64,000 nucleotides of DNA from Erythrocercus mccallii (GCA_013397435.1 VZRG01001579.1:37391-101390), one strand, 5' to 3'; shown: positions 22,503-36,700, counted from the first letter of the stretch. A program made the numbers and translations. Notes: generated by a model not told the origin, from the letters alone.

Positions 22503-25500
22503 CCTGTAGCAAGCTGAGAGTCTGGGATTTTGGGATCCATGTCCTAGGCTTCAGTGCCAGACAGCAGCTCAGAGACTTAAGCACCCACTGTCCATTTTTA
22601 TACAACTTTCATAATGTCAAACCCAAAAAAATACCTTTTTTTTTTTTTTTACCTGAATCTGCCACATTGCTCTGGTTTACCAAATTCCTTCTTGTGCTAT
22701 GAAACTCTAAGGCCAAAAATACAAGCAACAACAAAAAAATGAACCCTGGACAGTTCCAAACCTGTTGAAAAGTTCCTCTTCATTTTTCCCCCTCCAGTTT
22801 AATGCAGTTTTAATGATCACGTGGACAAAGCAGGAGACCTGAGCAGATGCCAAGGCTGGGCCTGCCAGGATCAGACCTGTCCTAAAGACCTCAGGGAATG
22901 TTTCAAACTTTCCAGTCCTGCCTTTGCACTGGTGTGAGAGCATCCTGTCCATTGCTGCAAAACTCCCGTGTGGGTCTGATTTTCTGAGTTTGTGAATTTC
23001 TGCAGCCTGTTAGTGGTTGATTCCCTCCCTGGTGAGAATCCATTCCTCTCAAGGACAGTGAAAAGTAAACAAGTCTTCTATCTTTCATAAACACTTCTGG
23101 AGTTCTCGTAATAATTTTCTCACAAATGTTGTTTCTATTATTTAACCAGTGAAGAGAATGTTGTCTTTATTGGACCAATCATGTGGTTCTTTAGCACAGC
23201 ACGCTATAAATAAGTCTGTAAAATAGCCTTCTGATGTTCTTTCTACCTGAAGTCAAGCTCTTCTTTTCGTGTCCAACTGTGACACTCCCGGGAATCTTTA
23301 TGTTCTTAACAGATGGCAAAGTGAACTGGAAAGAGCTGGAATGCTGATGGGTTCTGTGCTTAAGTGAGAAAAGGAGCCATCAAATATTTCTGTCATCTCA
23401 TGGTTGGTTTTCCAGCACAGACCGAAATGCCATGAAATACCCCAGCCTTGGTAACCTCCCTGTCACCAGCTGGGTCAGCACTGTTGGTCCCCATGGATCC
23501 TGAACCTGGGAGCTGGGATTAAGAGCATCAAACAACCTTCTCAGAAGCCAAATCTACTCTTTTTTTAGCTTCTGTGGGTCGCAGGAGGCACTGGCTGTGC
23601 TTCAGGGCAGTCATGCACTTTTGCACTCAGGCTTCATAGTGCTCCTGAGCACCAGGTTTGCCCTCTGATGGAGCCCCTCCTCTCCAGACTTTAGCCCACT
23701 AGGCCTGGGACCTCGCTCTGGGAGAGCAGCCCCATTTTATGATCTTTCTTCAAATATTGTTGAGACACGTGAAGGAGATTTATTTAAACAGGGAGGTAAA
23801 ACAAAGCCTAGTAATAAATACAGAAAGCCTCCCTGTGTTTAAATTTCTTCCTCACAGAAACGTTTTCATATTGTGTTTCTTTTTCAATTATTTTCTTTGC
23901 CTAGACCTTGCAGATGTCCACCTGCCAGGTGTGTTTCTGGTCAGCCTTTAGAGCTCCTTGTGAACAGAGCTGAAGGCTCAGTGCCATTCCTGCCCTTGTG
24001 ATGGGCAGGGCTGTTCTGAACACCACTGTGGGCAGTCACAGAGGGAAAATATCATTTGCAGCTGAATTTTCCACAAACATTTCACTGAGCAAAAATGGTC
24101 ATGACTGTTTCTTCCTTGAGCAGCTGTGATTCTCTTTACAGAAGACAGTGGTTATGACATTATTCCAATGTGTGTGAATTGGTGCTTGTTCTGCCACACT
24201 CACTGGATTTATTTTGGGTTGAACGAACAGAAGGAGCAAAACTACTCCTTAATCATCTCTCTTTCACAATTAGCAATGCAAATAAAAGCAGTGAGTGTGT
24301 TATCCTTGTTCTGTGCTGTGACTGTCAGTGGGAGCAGCACTGTTGTAATATCTTTCCACCACCAACACAGGGACCTCTGGGTGTGCAAGAAGCAGCTCTA
24401 ATGAACCACATTCCAGCAATTCCCAGCTGGGAAATGGTTCCTACCAGGGGAAATTACATTTGGATGCAGATGGATAGTACTGTTAATGACAGTGTCTTAT
24501 TGATAAAAGCATATTTCTCCTAAAAAAACCAACAAGGGAAAAGCCTTTAGTTACATATCCTGCACGATGAGAAGGAGCCCGAGTTGGCAGCCCATCAGTG
24601 AGGGCAGGAGGAGAAACCTCTCCAGGCTGTGGGAGCTGCAGGGTCACTGGGGTGGCTGCTGGCCAGGTTCCTACAAGCCAGGCAGGTTAGGTCTCAGTGC
24701 CATGGGATGGGATGGATGGATGGAATGAACTGAGCAGGGAATTCCACAGGGGCATCAGCATGGAAACACTCCCTGGGGCTGCTCAGGGCCACCAAAAAGG
24801 ACCTTCAAAACCCAAAATGACTTTGCAGAAATGAATAGCTCTGGGCTGGCCTGTTCAGAACTGAAGGGCTGACAGAACTAAAAATGATGCTCTTAACAGA
24901 AAAATGAGACTGTGGCTTCTCTTCCTAAGCCTAGGGATCTAAGGCTTTGTCTGGTGCATACTAAAGAATGGAAAAAAGGCTTCAGGAGAGAAAAAGAGAT
25001 CTCAGAAAATGAGAAAAAATAAACAGAAACAGAACTGATATTTACATTGTGATCTTCCTGATTATTTGCTGTGCTGTTGCATAAGTTTATTTACTGAATG
25101 CTGTCTTTTACCAAATAGATTGTTTAATTTCTTCTTGAGAATTGGTTTCTTTTGCTATTTAAGCAAGCAGCCCACAGGAATGCCTTCTCAAGCATTCAAG
25201 TTACTTTGCAGACAGTGCTTGAGGCCTTCAGCAGTGTTTGTTTAGAATGGGCTGATTCCCTGTCTGCTCATTGCAGGGCTCTGCTTTCAGGCAATGCTTT
25301 ATCCAGTTCTAATGACAAACACAGGGAGGAGGTTTAAGTCCCAATATGCAGCAGAATGACTTATTTGTTTAACTGGCAGCATGTGGTAGCATCTTCAGCC
25401 CTAGCCGAGATGTGGTGGTGTGTGTTTGGCACAGATGAGTTTGCGCCTTTAGGATGCACCTGAGCAGCAGATGCAAATCCCTCTGCCACAAACCCAGCAT

Positions 25501-25937
25501 TCAGAGATTTGGACTCAGTTTCCTTCCTGTGCTCCCTTTTGCTTCAGTGTGGTAACAACTCTTTCCTGGTTTTATGCAAAGAGCAATTAAAAACAAAAGT
25601 ATGTAAGTAGTGGCAAAACAGGATTGTACCTTGGCAGTGACAGCATGAAGCCAAAGCTGCTCTGGAGGCTGATAACCTCTCTACAAGGCCTGTACTACAG
25701 CTATTTCCAGCTGGGTGGAAACCCCCTCTTTTTTGACAATTGCCATGTGTAGTGTCAAGTTTTGGGTTTCAGCTCTGTTCCATCTTGTCCTGTCCTACTT
25801 TTGACAGATTCCTTTACTGCAGTTCAGCCATCTTGGCAACCTCAACAGCTGCAGGTAGATTTTCATTTCCTGGCGCTGCAAATGCAGAAGGGTGACAGCT
25901 TCAGATGGTGGCATAATTTAGTTTGGCAGGGGACTCT
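22503..25937. other. Non-coding stretch
   Basis: No gene is recognised. The largest frame (24170-24523, 117 codons, plus) overlaps another frame and has no motif. A small GGATG-type simple tract lies near 24706-24722, and a poly-T run near 22637. Confidence 0.55.
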
Positions 25938-26105
25938 AGAGGTTACCCAGACTTACCAAAAGTGGGTCCAGCCAGAAAAGGTTGCTTGAGGCTTCTCCAG
26001 TCATGTTTTAGTAACTCCAGGGATGGACACTTCACAGCCTCTATGAGTTCCTTATGGTAGTTTCCCTCTCCTTGCAGTTAATCAAAACTTCCTGTGTTGA
26101 AAGTT
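25938..26105 (-). mobile_element. Old, degraded CR1 LINE fragment, minus strand
   Basis: Reading the plus strand as the complement of CR1, the interval follows the order known for the 3' region of avian CR1. First come the 'cacccag...tccagcc' and 'ggttgcttgagg' segments. Next is 'ccagtcatgttttagtaactccagggatgga' in altered form, and then 'cacagcctct...gagttcc' and 'tcctgtgtt'. Divergence is high, so this is an older insertion than the CR1 pieces at 42 kb and 44 kb. It is truncated at both ends with no terminal repeat visible. Confidence 0.65.
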
Positions 26106-26694
26106 GGATTCAAATAATAAAATAAGTCTTCTGAATTCAGCTCCAACAGCTGGTTTTCTTTCAAATAACAAGAACTGATTTTACCCATTTTTCATGAGAG
26201 AGGACAACTGTGCCATCACGTTAATCAGAAAAGTGTTTGGCATCTAATGAAACTTCCTCTGTAAGAGTTGGCTGCCTGGGAAGCTCTTTGGAAGGCTTTG
26301 CAAAGGTCATAGCCTCAATCCTCAGCTTCAAGGAGAATGTCAGAAGGCTTTACAGGGTCATTTTATATCCAGTGAAACAGGAGATCATATGGCTACATAG
26401 TTTTAGCTTGTCTTGGGCAAATATTTTCTCTAAGCTGCAAAAATGTTGTATTTATACTTTTAATGTATGCTGTATTATTAAGCTCTGACATTAAACACCT
26501 TCATGCCAGTCTGGAAGCACTGAACTTTGCTAATCATACAGGGAAACAAGGGAAGGGGAAACCTGGAAGGTCTTAGAGAACATTTCTTTCTTGCTGATAA
26601 CTCCAGAGGTCCTTTCAAACCTTGGCCCTTCCGTGCTTAATGCTGAACAGATCAAACCTCTCAGAAGGCAAAACTGAAGACATGGAAGCTCCTT

Positions 26695-26718
26695 GATTCT
26701 ACATTACAATGTAGAATC
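26695..26718. other. Near-perfect 24-bp inverted repeat
   Basis: GATTCTACATT at 26695-26705 is followed by AC and then by its exact reverse complement AATGTAGAATC at 26708-26718. The 11-bp arms with a 2-bp centre are too tight for a normal RNA hairpin loop. They form a dyad that could bind a dimeric protein. No surrounding gene or repeat boundary explains it. Confidence 0.7.
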
Positions 26719-29124
26719 TGTCCTTTACACAGCACAGGGACCAGGACTCCCAGTTAGATCCTCCGCTTCCTTAACAGGCAAAGGAATGGTGCCAACAGAC
26801 ACACCCAGTTTTGATGCAAAACCATGCAGGTGAAGCCTTACCCCCAAAACCCCACAGAACAAATCAGCCAGAACCCCCAGCAGAAATATGAGAAATGCCT
26901 CTTTCCCAGAGTATTCCAAGAGTGTTTTCCCCAAGAGAAGAGCCTGCTCTCGTGGAAACAATTCCATCCTTCTGACCATGTCTGGGACCTGCCAGGCAAG
27001 TTAAACATTTACAAACTCTAGAAGAGAAGTATATAGAATACAGTGGGGCAAAATATGTTTAACTGCATTGGATAGCAAATTCGTGGAAAAATGAAGTATG
27101 GCTCAGCTTGAGACTGCATGAGCCTGCCAAATAAATTCAGCTGGGAAAAGATGTTGAGGCCAAGATCAAGAGAAAAATGCAACAAGTCAGCATTTAGGGC
27201 ACTCCAGCATTTATTGCTTAACCCACCAGACTCACAGGATATTGGTTTCAGTGCTCTGAAACCCTTCTGTTGAAATGGTTTCACTGTATCAATTTCATTC
27301 TAAATGAACAGAGTTCTGAGACCTATTTCCACCCCCATGGGGTTTTTGCTAATTGTTCTTCAAGTCCAGCCTGGTCTACCTTGCTCAGACCACTTGGGTT
27401 AGTCTGGATCCCAAGAATAAATACTGCAGGCACCTAATAAGAATGGAATACTCAGGTTATAGTTTCTCCTCCAGTAAATGTTTGATTGCCTAAGAAAAAA
27501 TGGAAAGATTATAATCCCTTAAAGTAGCAAAAATGATGATTAGAGTACTTTTGTGAAGGTGGAAGCTCTCCTCAGGCATTCAGCATTCAGCTTGCCCAGG
27601 CAGAGAGAGGAATTGTCATTAGATTGGTTTGAGTTGTGAATCTGTCTCATTGTAAAATAATCCTTCAAGATGAGTCAGGCTTAGTTCAACTCCCAGTGTA
27701 ACTGAACTCCAAAAGAAGGAAAAAAGAAACCCGGCAATAACTCTCACTCCTTTATTCCTCCTCTTCCTTGTGCTAAATCCCCTGCCCAGCTTTGGCAGAG
27801 CACTTCTAGCTGGCCACTGGCTGCAGCTTCTCCCAGCTGGGCTCCCAAAGACAGTGTGCAATTAGCCTTTGCCTCCTGGGCTAATTGACCTCTAGCCTTT
27901 GTTTTTTCAGCTAATTAGTCAGGCAGCCAAGCTGGCTCTGGCCGAGACTGACAGAGGCTTTGGGTAATAGGGAGGCTTGGGGCTGAAACACCAATGCCAA
28001 AGGACAATTTCCCCACTCCCCTGTTGTTTTCACCCACCCTGGCCCTGCAGCAGCTCCCCCTGCCACAGGAACTGGGGGCTCCTTGTCCTGAGCTGGGCAC
28101 CAGGAAACGCTTCTGACTCGGCAATGCTGGCACTTCATTTCCTGCCAGTTCCTAAACCCAACTTTGCTAGGTTCTACCTCGCTAGACAACCAAAATATTG
28201 TATTGTAATTTTTAATTTCAAATGGCTATTTTTCTTAAGAAATACTGTTTGATTGGCATGGATTTAGTCTGTCAGGCCTAAACCCAACATGGGTAAATCA
28301 CACAGCCCTACTCAATCAATAGAGTGATAAAGAGGAGGTATCAGCGTTGTTCAAAAGATGGGATTTTCATCCTAATGGCTCAACCTGCTCTTTTGGTTTT
28401 GCCAGATGTAAGGGCATAACCTTGAACAGGAGAAAAACCTTTTCAGTCTTGTAAAAAACAGGTTCACATGAAGGCAGCATTGCAATTTTTGTTGTTATCA
28501 GGAGGGGGTTTTCTCTTGAGCCTCTCTTGAATGTCACAAAAAATTAAAAGCTGAAAGAGTTACTGTAGTCAGTCACAGTCAGGATTGTTTAGGTAGACAT
28601 TAACAGAAGAAGAACAATTAGTTACCATTACTACAATTTTCCAAAAATGAGCAGAGGTTTTATTTTGCATGGTTAATTCAGGTGCTGCTTGAGTGCCCTG
28701 TGCTGGAGATATCTTTGAATTTCACGGCTTTAGGTGGACTCTGCTGGCAGTCAGGGGTACAATATCAGAGTGTGCCCTAGTGTGATACATGGTTTATTTG
28801 CACCCTGAAAATGTCTTGGTGATGTGTGAATTAGTTAAAGAAGATCTAGTGGGAGATGGTGTTCAAGAGCTGGGTTTGTGCAGTGTGGGGTATGTTCAGT
28901 TGCCATGGTTATTCTAGGAAAATATGTGTACAGTGAGTTGAGTCCCTGTATAGTTTAACTTGCACAATAAATAAAAAGATACAGGCATAAAACTTCTCAT
29001 GTGAAACAAAATCTTTATAATCTGAGGGTTCATGATAATAAATTGGAACTGGAATGTATATTAGGCACAGATACACAGGAGTGGTGGCAGCTAAAGCAAC
29101 AGTATTAATCTTTTTACATAAATA

Positions 29125-29160
29125 GCAAAGCAGGTCAGAAATGCAAAACAGGTCAGAAAT
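29125..29160 (+). repeat. Tandem duplication, 18-bp unit x2
   Basis: GCAAAGCAGGTCAGAAAT is followed at once by the same unit with a single mismatch. It is a small slippage duplication. Confidence 0.85.
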
Positions 29161-30099
29161 AAACGAGTTTCTAGAAGCTGAAGTGATGATGTGATAATCT
29201 GCATTTTGGAAAAAATTTTGTGACATTCAGAGCTACAAATAATGAACTTGGCTCTTTTTCACCTCTTGTTTTTTTTCCTGTTGCTGGAAGAGGCAGCAGG
29301 AGGAAGGTCCAAAGCAGCAGAAAAATGACCATTGAGGCTGTGCAAATTAGTTAGAACCAGAATGAGTTGTTCAGCTGAAGGTAATTTCTCGTGTGATCTC
29401 TCAAATCTTTACTGACTGTATTTCTCTTTAGCCACTGAATAATTTGGTAACAGAATGTGAGTAATGCCTTAAGGGGAATTAAGTCTGTCTGGTAATTTCT
29501 TGCTGTTCAAAGATAACATTACCTTTACTAGGCTGTCTGAAAAAATGTGTTAGCATGAAATTTATATCCCTATGAGCCCATATTTATAATGCCTGGTCCT
29601 CTCCTGTGGTCTAAGCAATAAGGGAACCTGTTGAACAGCAGAAGAGGGACAACTTTCATCTTCTTCTCCCTCTCCATTATTAAACTGTTTGAAGTGTTTA
29701 TGAGAGCGGAAGCTGAAGTCCCATGGGCTAGACAGAATCTTGAGTTCTTCTGCTTTATAGGAAACTTGGTTTTCAGAAATGATGCTTTTATTCTGATTTT
29801 GGAGAGTTTGACTCAGCAGCAAAACCATGTCTGATACTACAGCACTGTATTCTCGTGTTATAAAACAAAGGCATATTTATGAATAACCATGGCCAGAATT
29901 TGCCTTCTACACATGGGAATGGGGGATTAATGAGTCTGATCCACCACAGAGAGCAGTGTTGAAATGAAGGCATGAAAACACACAAGCACTTTGTTCAGGT
30001 GGTGAAAAATAAGTTACAGAAGCAGCATTAACTTGGTCCTTGTTTGTTTTTTATGAAGTGATACGCATAAAATAAGCCAAAAAAAAATTTGCTTCAAAG

Positions 30100-30760
30100 G
30101 TGCTTCAGATGTTAAATTCACTACAAATAATAGTTTGGTTGAGCTTCATGTCAGGGCTTTTTCTTCTGCCATTGAACATTTCAAGCAGATGTAACATCTC
30201 GAGTATCAGATGGTGTAGAACAGCCATCAGAAATCAGTGTTCCAAGACTGGATGTGTGAAAGGGAATGTGGTGGGCATTGGATGCTGTGTGACTGCAGTG
30301 CATGGGAATGGACTGAGTGCTGTCCAGGGATTTCAAATCCAATATCCATTCCAAAGGCAAGGGTCCATGTGTGAGTTTTGGTGATAATGTGGATAATGAT
30401 TCTGTCAAGTCAAATGCACTTGCTGACGATATAAATGAGTTATGGGGCCTTTTGAATAATGTGCTGGTGATGAGCCATAAATCACAGTGCAGTCCCCACT
30501 CCATCTGCAGAGGGAGGCCTGCAATGCTTTACTGGTAACCCTCGAGTTAGTACACATAGTAAGATGAAAAATAACAAGTCTGCCAAGATTAAGCAGTGGT
30601 TTGCTTTGGATAAACACTCTGAGAATTTGGGCAGGCTGGTAAAGAGGTCTGACAGATTTGTTTGTCATATGAATAATACCTCATTTATTGTGTTGGAACA
30701 ACTGACAGTCCCTATCAATGACAGCAGGTCAGGGATGAGCACTGCACAAGTCTAACAAGC
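30100..30760. other. Non-coding stretch with alternating open frames on both strands
   Basis: Five overlapping frames of 63-107 codons, alternating between strands, cover this interval. None has recognisable motifs, and no single frame spans it. It might be the remnant of an old coding element, but I cannot match it to any family. Confidence 0.3.
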
Positions 30761-33700
30761 ATCCTGCTCAGCTGTCATTTTATTAATATAATCATTATCT
30801 GTTAATCAAACAAATGCAGTGTTCAGTATCCTGGTCACAGACACAGAGGATTCTGTTCTTGCTGAAAAAACAAACGAAGCAAAAGGGTGATCTCTCTGTC
30901 AAAGAGTTTGCAGTCTGAATCCAGCCAGCACGAGGCAGTGGACAGACAGACAGACAAAGTGGAAACTGAAGAAAAAATGAGGCACTTTGGGTCTGTGAGA
31001 TAAGCAGCAGGCTCAGGACCCCAGCAAAATGATCATTGTCAGGGCTTTGTCAGCAGTGCAGCCAAGAAAATGCTAAAGCAGCTTTTGAGGGGCTGATGCA
31101 TTCCTGGGGCAGGGAGGGATGGAGGCTCCTCTCAGCTGGGGGATGAGCCCTGCAGGCAATTTTCAGTCTCTCTTCTTTAGGATCAGTGTCTCACCCTGAG
31201 TGTGGGGCAGGGCTAGGGAAGGTTGGGTATCCACTTGGCTAACTTGAGCTACATTTAAGAAAATAATAAGATTCTAAGAAATACCAGGTTCCAGAGGTGT
31301 CCCAGATGCAGACTGGGAGCAGCCAAGGCTGTTTGAAGGTTTGATGGCACCACGGAGGGAAAGGCTGAAGCAGGAAGGGCTCCAGACCAGCAAGGCAAGC
31401 TTCTGCTTTATTAAACACTAGAGAATCCAAGCACACAATTTAAATCCATAAAAACCAGGGTTCACTGGTTCCAGTGCTCATGCTATCACTTGTTCCTGTT
31501 ATTAATTTTCCCACTGGCACATACTCCAGTGTAGTTTTGTGGCTGTACAAGATGTGTTTCATCCGTAGCCAAGCTGTGAAAACCTCAACTTTCTATTTAT
31601 TCCTTATTTTCTGGTATCACATAGACAAAAATGCATTTCCATTAAAGTCAATTTTGCCACGAGGCAAAAGTAGCTCCATCTTTCCTGCCTCATCCCATCT
31701 TATTTTCCCAAACTGTAACTTTGTTCAAGAGAAAAGGTAGCAATAAAATGCTCTGACAATAATCACACCCTTGTGTTTTGGTGCTTGGCTCTGTGATATT
31801 CTGAAAAATAAGAGGTGTTGATACAGACAGTATATAAATATTCCTGCAAATAAGTTTTGTTTTAAAATACCCGTTGTTATATTTTCACATCTGCTTTTAT
31901 TATTAAAAAAAACCACAAAAGATTTCTGTTGCTTTTGAGATTTCTACATTGAGAAAATTACCAAGCAGGCACTGTAATTGCTGCAGGAGAGCAACAAATA
32001 AGACTGCTTCATATTGTTTAGACAATTTGATTACTCTCACTCAGGATTGCAGAATGTGGTAATCTATGTGTTGCTTCACCTTGAGTGAGCAACCATCCTC
32101 CACAGTGATTTATGCAAACAAATGAAATGTCAACTTGAAACGTTCCACATTTAGATGTCCTGAATCTCTGTGTTCCTGCTCTTAGTTACAAACACTCTGT
32201 GAAGCTCCCCACCAACCCTCGTGTGCTATTACAGCTCTGGCTAAACCATCACTGTCTCTAAACTTGAGGCAAGACCACTTCAGTTCTCTAGGCAGTAGAA
32301 CTTCACAAGAAAAATGGTCTCAACATGAACCGGTTACACAAAACCACCCACAGTGCTTTTTTTGTCTCCTGGAGAAAAACACAAATTTAGCTAATACAAT
32401 CTGTTCTCACAAAAAAAGTCCTCAGGCCTTCCTTCCAAAGGAAATGTGAATTAGAGACAAAGCAGTGGAATCAGTGGCTGCATATCCCAGCATTGCAGGG
32501 GAACATGCAGCTGGGGGTCTGGGATGATGCTGCTGTGCAGCTGAAACATCTGAAAAAAAGCTTGGGTGTTACAACAGCTTATGGCTCAGAGGAGCAGAAA
32601 CATCTCTGTCAAAAGAGCCCAGCATTCTTAGCAGGTGCTGCAGTGAAACCTGGCCTGAGAACATACAGAGAACACACAGAGAACACCTAGAGACAACAGA
32701 AAAGAACAAACACAATTCTATTATTTGTCCGTCATGGTAAGAAGTTCCCCTATATGCTGTGAAAGCTGTTCATGTCAATACATGAATGTATTTAACTTCT
32801 TGGAGTCAGATTTGTGTTCTTTCTCACTTTCTTGAAGAAATGGTGAAGTGGATTTCATCCAAAACCTAATAGGATTCTCACTTTTTTAGGTAGAGCCCCT
32901 GGGCTCTTCTTGAATCTAAAACTGAGAAGAATTCATGAAATGGGGCTCTAAGCCCATTCTGCCTGTAGTACATCTTGTCTGTGTGAAAACAAGTGGCTTG
33001 GTTCAAATGCCAGTTACCAACTGGACAAGATTAGTTATTCTATCCTAAATTGCAGGTCAAAGGAAGGAATGTATATTGTTCATTCAGCTTCTCTTTCATG
33101 CTGACAGACACTTGAAATTGCAACCATGTGACAGAGCTGTTTGTGTTAAAACTGTCTTGTCCAATGTAAATTGTGGTGTAATTCCAGAAGTTCCTGCATT
33201 TCCTAGGGTATCACTGAAATGGATGTTGCTGCCTGCCCACTTAAGCTTCAATACTGAATAAATACCTAGAAAAGCTCTGTAAGCTCTTGATTTTAATGCA
33301 CACTTGACCTCTTTGTCTCCAGAAATGAATTTTTTCGAGTTTAGATTTCTGTGTCCCTTCCTTTCATCCATCTAATTAACCAGTCCAAGCTTCGACTTCT
33401 TAACTTCAACAGTGCACAACAGATTGGAAGAGGATTTCTGTGCAGACTGTGGGGAGGGGTGGTGATCACATATTCTCAAGGTCAGACATTGGAATAACAA
33501 ATCAGGAATATCCATATTTTATTGAGCAGTCCCTGAACACTGCTGCTAGAATGCCAAGGCACTTACATGGCAGTTACCAAAGTTTTAGTTTTTTTCTGTT
33601 CTTTGGAATGATATTTTTTGTGCGGGGTTTTGTTGTTTTTTTTTACAGAATGCACTGAGATTATATTTCCAGCGTCACAGTGGAGAGAAGGGGGCAAACT

Positions 33701-36700
33701 TTGAACTTCCCAAGGTCCTTGCCAGTGCCTCTGCTGAGGTCCCTCAGCCCAGCAGCCCTGTCTCCCACTGCCCTCTGCTCAGGCTGGCTCCATCCCAAAC
33801 TGGGTGAGGACGCTCAACAGGATCAGAGCAGGGAATCAGGAGCAGACAGGAATTCCAGGGCTGACTGGTGCCAGCTGTGCCTCAGAGCACCCTGCTCTGA
33901 TCCTGGGTGTCCCAGCCACCGAGTCCCACTGCTCCCACCCCTCTGTGTCACACCCCAGGGACACCAGCCCGTCCCAAGGGCAGCAGGGCCGGCACAGGGG
34001 CAGCTCTGGGGATGTTTCTCCCCCAGATAAAGAGGGGAGCAGCTGTGTCCTGGTGGAGCCCCGGGGGCAGCTCCAGGGACAGGGGCCTCAGGAGGGGTTG
34101 CTGTGATGAGGTTGGAACAGAGAGGTTGTAAATACAGGTGTAAATCAGGAGAGAGATGGAAGTCAAAGACCAAAGCAAAGAGCAGGGAGTGAGGGAGAAT
34201 GGGAAGGCAGCATGGAAAACAAGCTACAAGGAATGGATATCGAGGCATTGGGGAGCTTCAGTCTATGATAAATAAACAGGGTTCAGGGCATACTGAAATG
34301 GAGAAATCATTAATTCCACATTTCCCCCATGCAATGCAAATGTGCACAGACCTGTGTGCAAGACATTTGGCCATCAGGCTGCCTCTCAGGACGAAGTGTC
34401 TGGGACAGGATGGGGATTATCCAGGAGGAGTTCAGATGCTGCATGGCACATTAGGTCAATTAATATGCACAGCACTGCATTTCCTCCTCCAAATTAATAA
34501 ACAGCACATTCATTTATTTTCTACTAATTGAATGTTTAACTTGTTTGTCTAAGGCCAGGGATAGGTCAGGAGGAGGTTAGGGATGGATATTGCTTGTTTT
34601 CTCCAGAGCCCTGAGCCATCGCTTGGTTTCAGGTTTCTTCCAGCCTGTCTCATTGCCATACGATTTTTCAGACAGATGAAAGAGTTTCTTTCTTTACGAA
34701 AACAAAAGGGCAAGCAAAGAGTTAGGGAAACTGATAATTATATACAAACTTTTTCCCCAAGGGCAAAGGAAAAAAAAGAAAATCAATGTGTTGCAGTTTT
34801 TTTTCAATATCATTAGTAACTTAATGATGAGATAATTAGTATACATATTTTTTCAGAACTTAACTGTGGAAGGAGTTTATAGCTAGAAGACACTTTCTTT
34901 TTATATCATTCTTATGGCTGGCTAGGGCATGTGAACAATGGCAAATGAGGAAACTACTTAGCACAGTTAAAAAAATTAGATAATTTGGGACATACTTCTC
35001 AGCTGCTTTATTTGTGAGCTTGTTTTGCTATTTTTCCTTGAATTTCTTATTTGTTTAGGTTGAAAATTCTGGAAGGCTAACAACAAAGCTGTGATTATAA
35101 TGACTTCTGTAGCAATTCAGCAACTACCTCTGAAACTTCCAAGTGAATTTGGTGCTGAGGTTGGAGATTGTTATCACTTGAGACACCTGCAGGAGTCTTG
35201 TTATGCATCCCCAATAGTCACCAGACAGAGAGTGAACCCTTTGGCCAGCAGAATGTGAATTTGGCTGACAGAAAATGAATCAGGTTCACATCCTTCTCTC
35301 TCTATGGACCGTGTAAGGTAGGTGTAACTTCAGCTGGATGTCAGGCAAACTCAGTCCGGTAGAGGCAGAACAGCTGCCTCCAGGGGTTTATAAGGAATGG
35401 GATGGGTGTGCTTTAAAACAGGGTGTTCTCTGTGGGGAGAGCAGTGGAAGCCTCTCTCAGATACACTTCATGTGGAGACACCTGGGTTAGCCCCGTGGTA
35501 CTAAGAGAAAACGTCTCAGGAACAGTGAGCAGAGAGTTGGCTGAACATTATTTTCTCACACCTGCCAAGGAGAAAAGCTGCCCCATGTCTCCTGTGGAAC
35601 ACCATCCAAAGGGGATTTCCAGCTGGGCGGGGGCAGTTTTGCTCTCCCTGGAGGAGGATGAACTGGGTGTCTGTGGTGCAGACTCTGCTGGTGACCAAAC
35701 TTTCCTATTCCCTGGATAATCCTGTGCATGAGCTGCCCAAGGCAGGGGGAATCCCCCAGCCCTGGTACCTGACAAGTGCCCTCTGTGCCTGCACGGGGAC
35801 CGTGTTTGAGCCGCCCCTGTTCACGCTTCTGTCCGTGTGGTGAGCATGGAGACTAAGCCACTGTAAGCCAGCTTTGAATGATTAATCCTTTTCTATCCTC
35901 TTCCCTTTCTCAGTCCCTCGCTGTCAGTATGGTTTCTTGGCTTCCCTGCCAGGGTGTGAGGCTCTGCTGCCACCTTGCCAGCTCTGGGTTCTGGCCTCTG
36001 CGCTCCCTGATCCCCTCCTGCACCCATTGCACCAGTTCTGCTTGGTCTTGCACAACTTTCCCTCTGATCATTAGAAGTTCATTCGTTCTTCTTTCTTGCA
36101 TGAGACAAGGAAGTTTCTTTTTATTCCCTCCTCAACTTAGTCATAATTCATTAGCCCTCTTAGAAAATTCAGCCCTTCCTGAGCCTGGGCTGATGCAGAA
36201 CGAGCATCCTTTGGTTTTTTCCCATCATGAGTACAGCCTCTGGAAGTGAAATGTGATGAAATACAGAGGACAATAATTTGAGAAAAGGTTCCTTTTAAAG
36301 AGTAATTCAGCAAGACGTGAAAGCCAGAGTTGCTTTTACAGGTTTGATTTTCAGGATGTGTACATTTCTGACGGGGCAGAATCCCCCCTGAAAGCTTCAG
36401 TGACATTTAAATGAAGTAGTAGATGAAGGGTCACTCCTCTGACTCAAAAGTTGATGAAAAGCACAATGATAAATGGACATTTTGTGCACTCCAGTAAGAG
36501 TACAGTGAGGATATTTCATTTAGACAGGAAGAAAACACCTGATAGTCCATGAGCTAAACAGTGATTTCTTGAATGTTCTTTTCTACAGGAGAGTGGGTTT
36601 ATGACTTAAATTAATTCACTTCATGAAGGGCAATGATAATTGAGACCTCTTTGTATGTTTTATAGTGTGAATACTAATGTAATTAAATGCTTAAAATTAA

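Larger units (their letters stand above)
26106..30099. other. Non-coding stretch
   Basis: No gene or clear interspersed repeat was recognised. Frames are at most 105 codons. A near-perfect inverted repeat lies at 26695-26718, and an 18-bp tandem duplication at 29125-29160. Confidence 0.55.

Noticed and set aside
18521..22702. Shared peptide (QYRDVCASGKELVW...) in frames at 18521-18757 and 22388-22702
   Set aside because: The similarity follows from the DNA duplication. The few differences within the shared frame alter residues (R/G, N/S) and the frames diverge beyond the duplicated segment, so there is no sign of protein-level constraint.
22720..22740. A-rich stretch resembling a retroposon tail
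   Set aside because: No retroposon body or target duplication is visible next to it.
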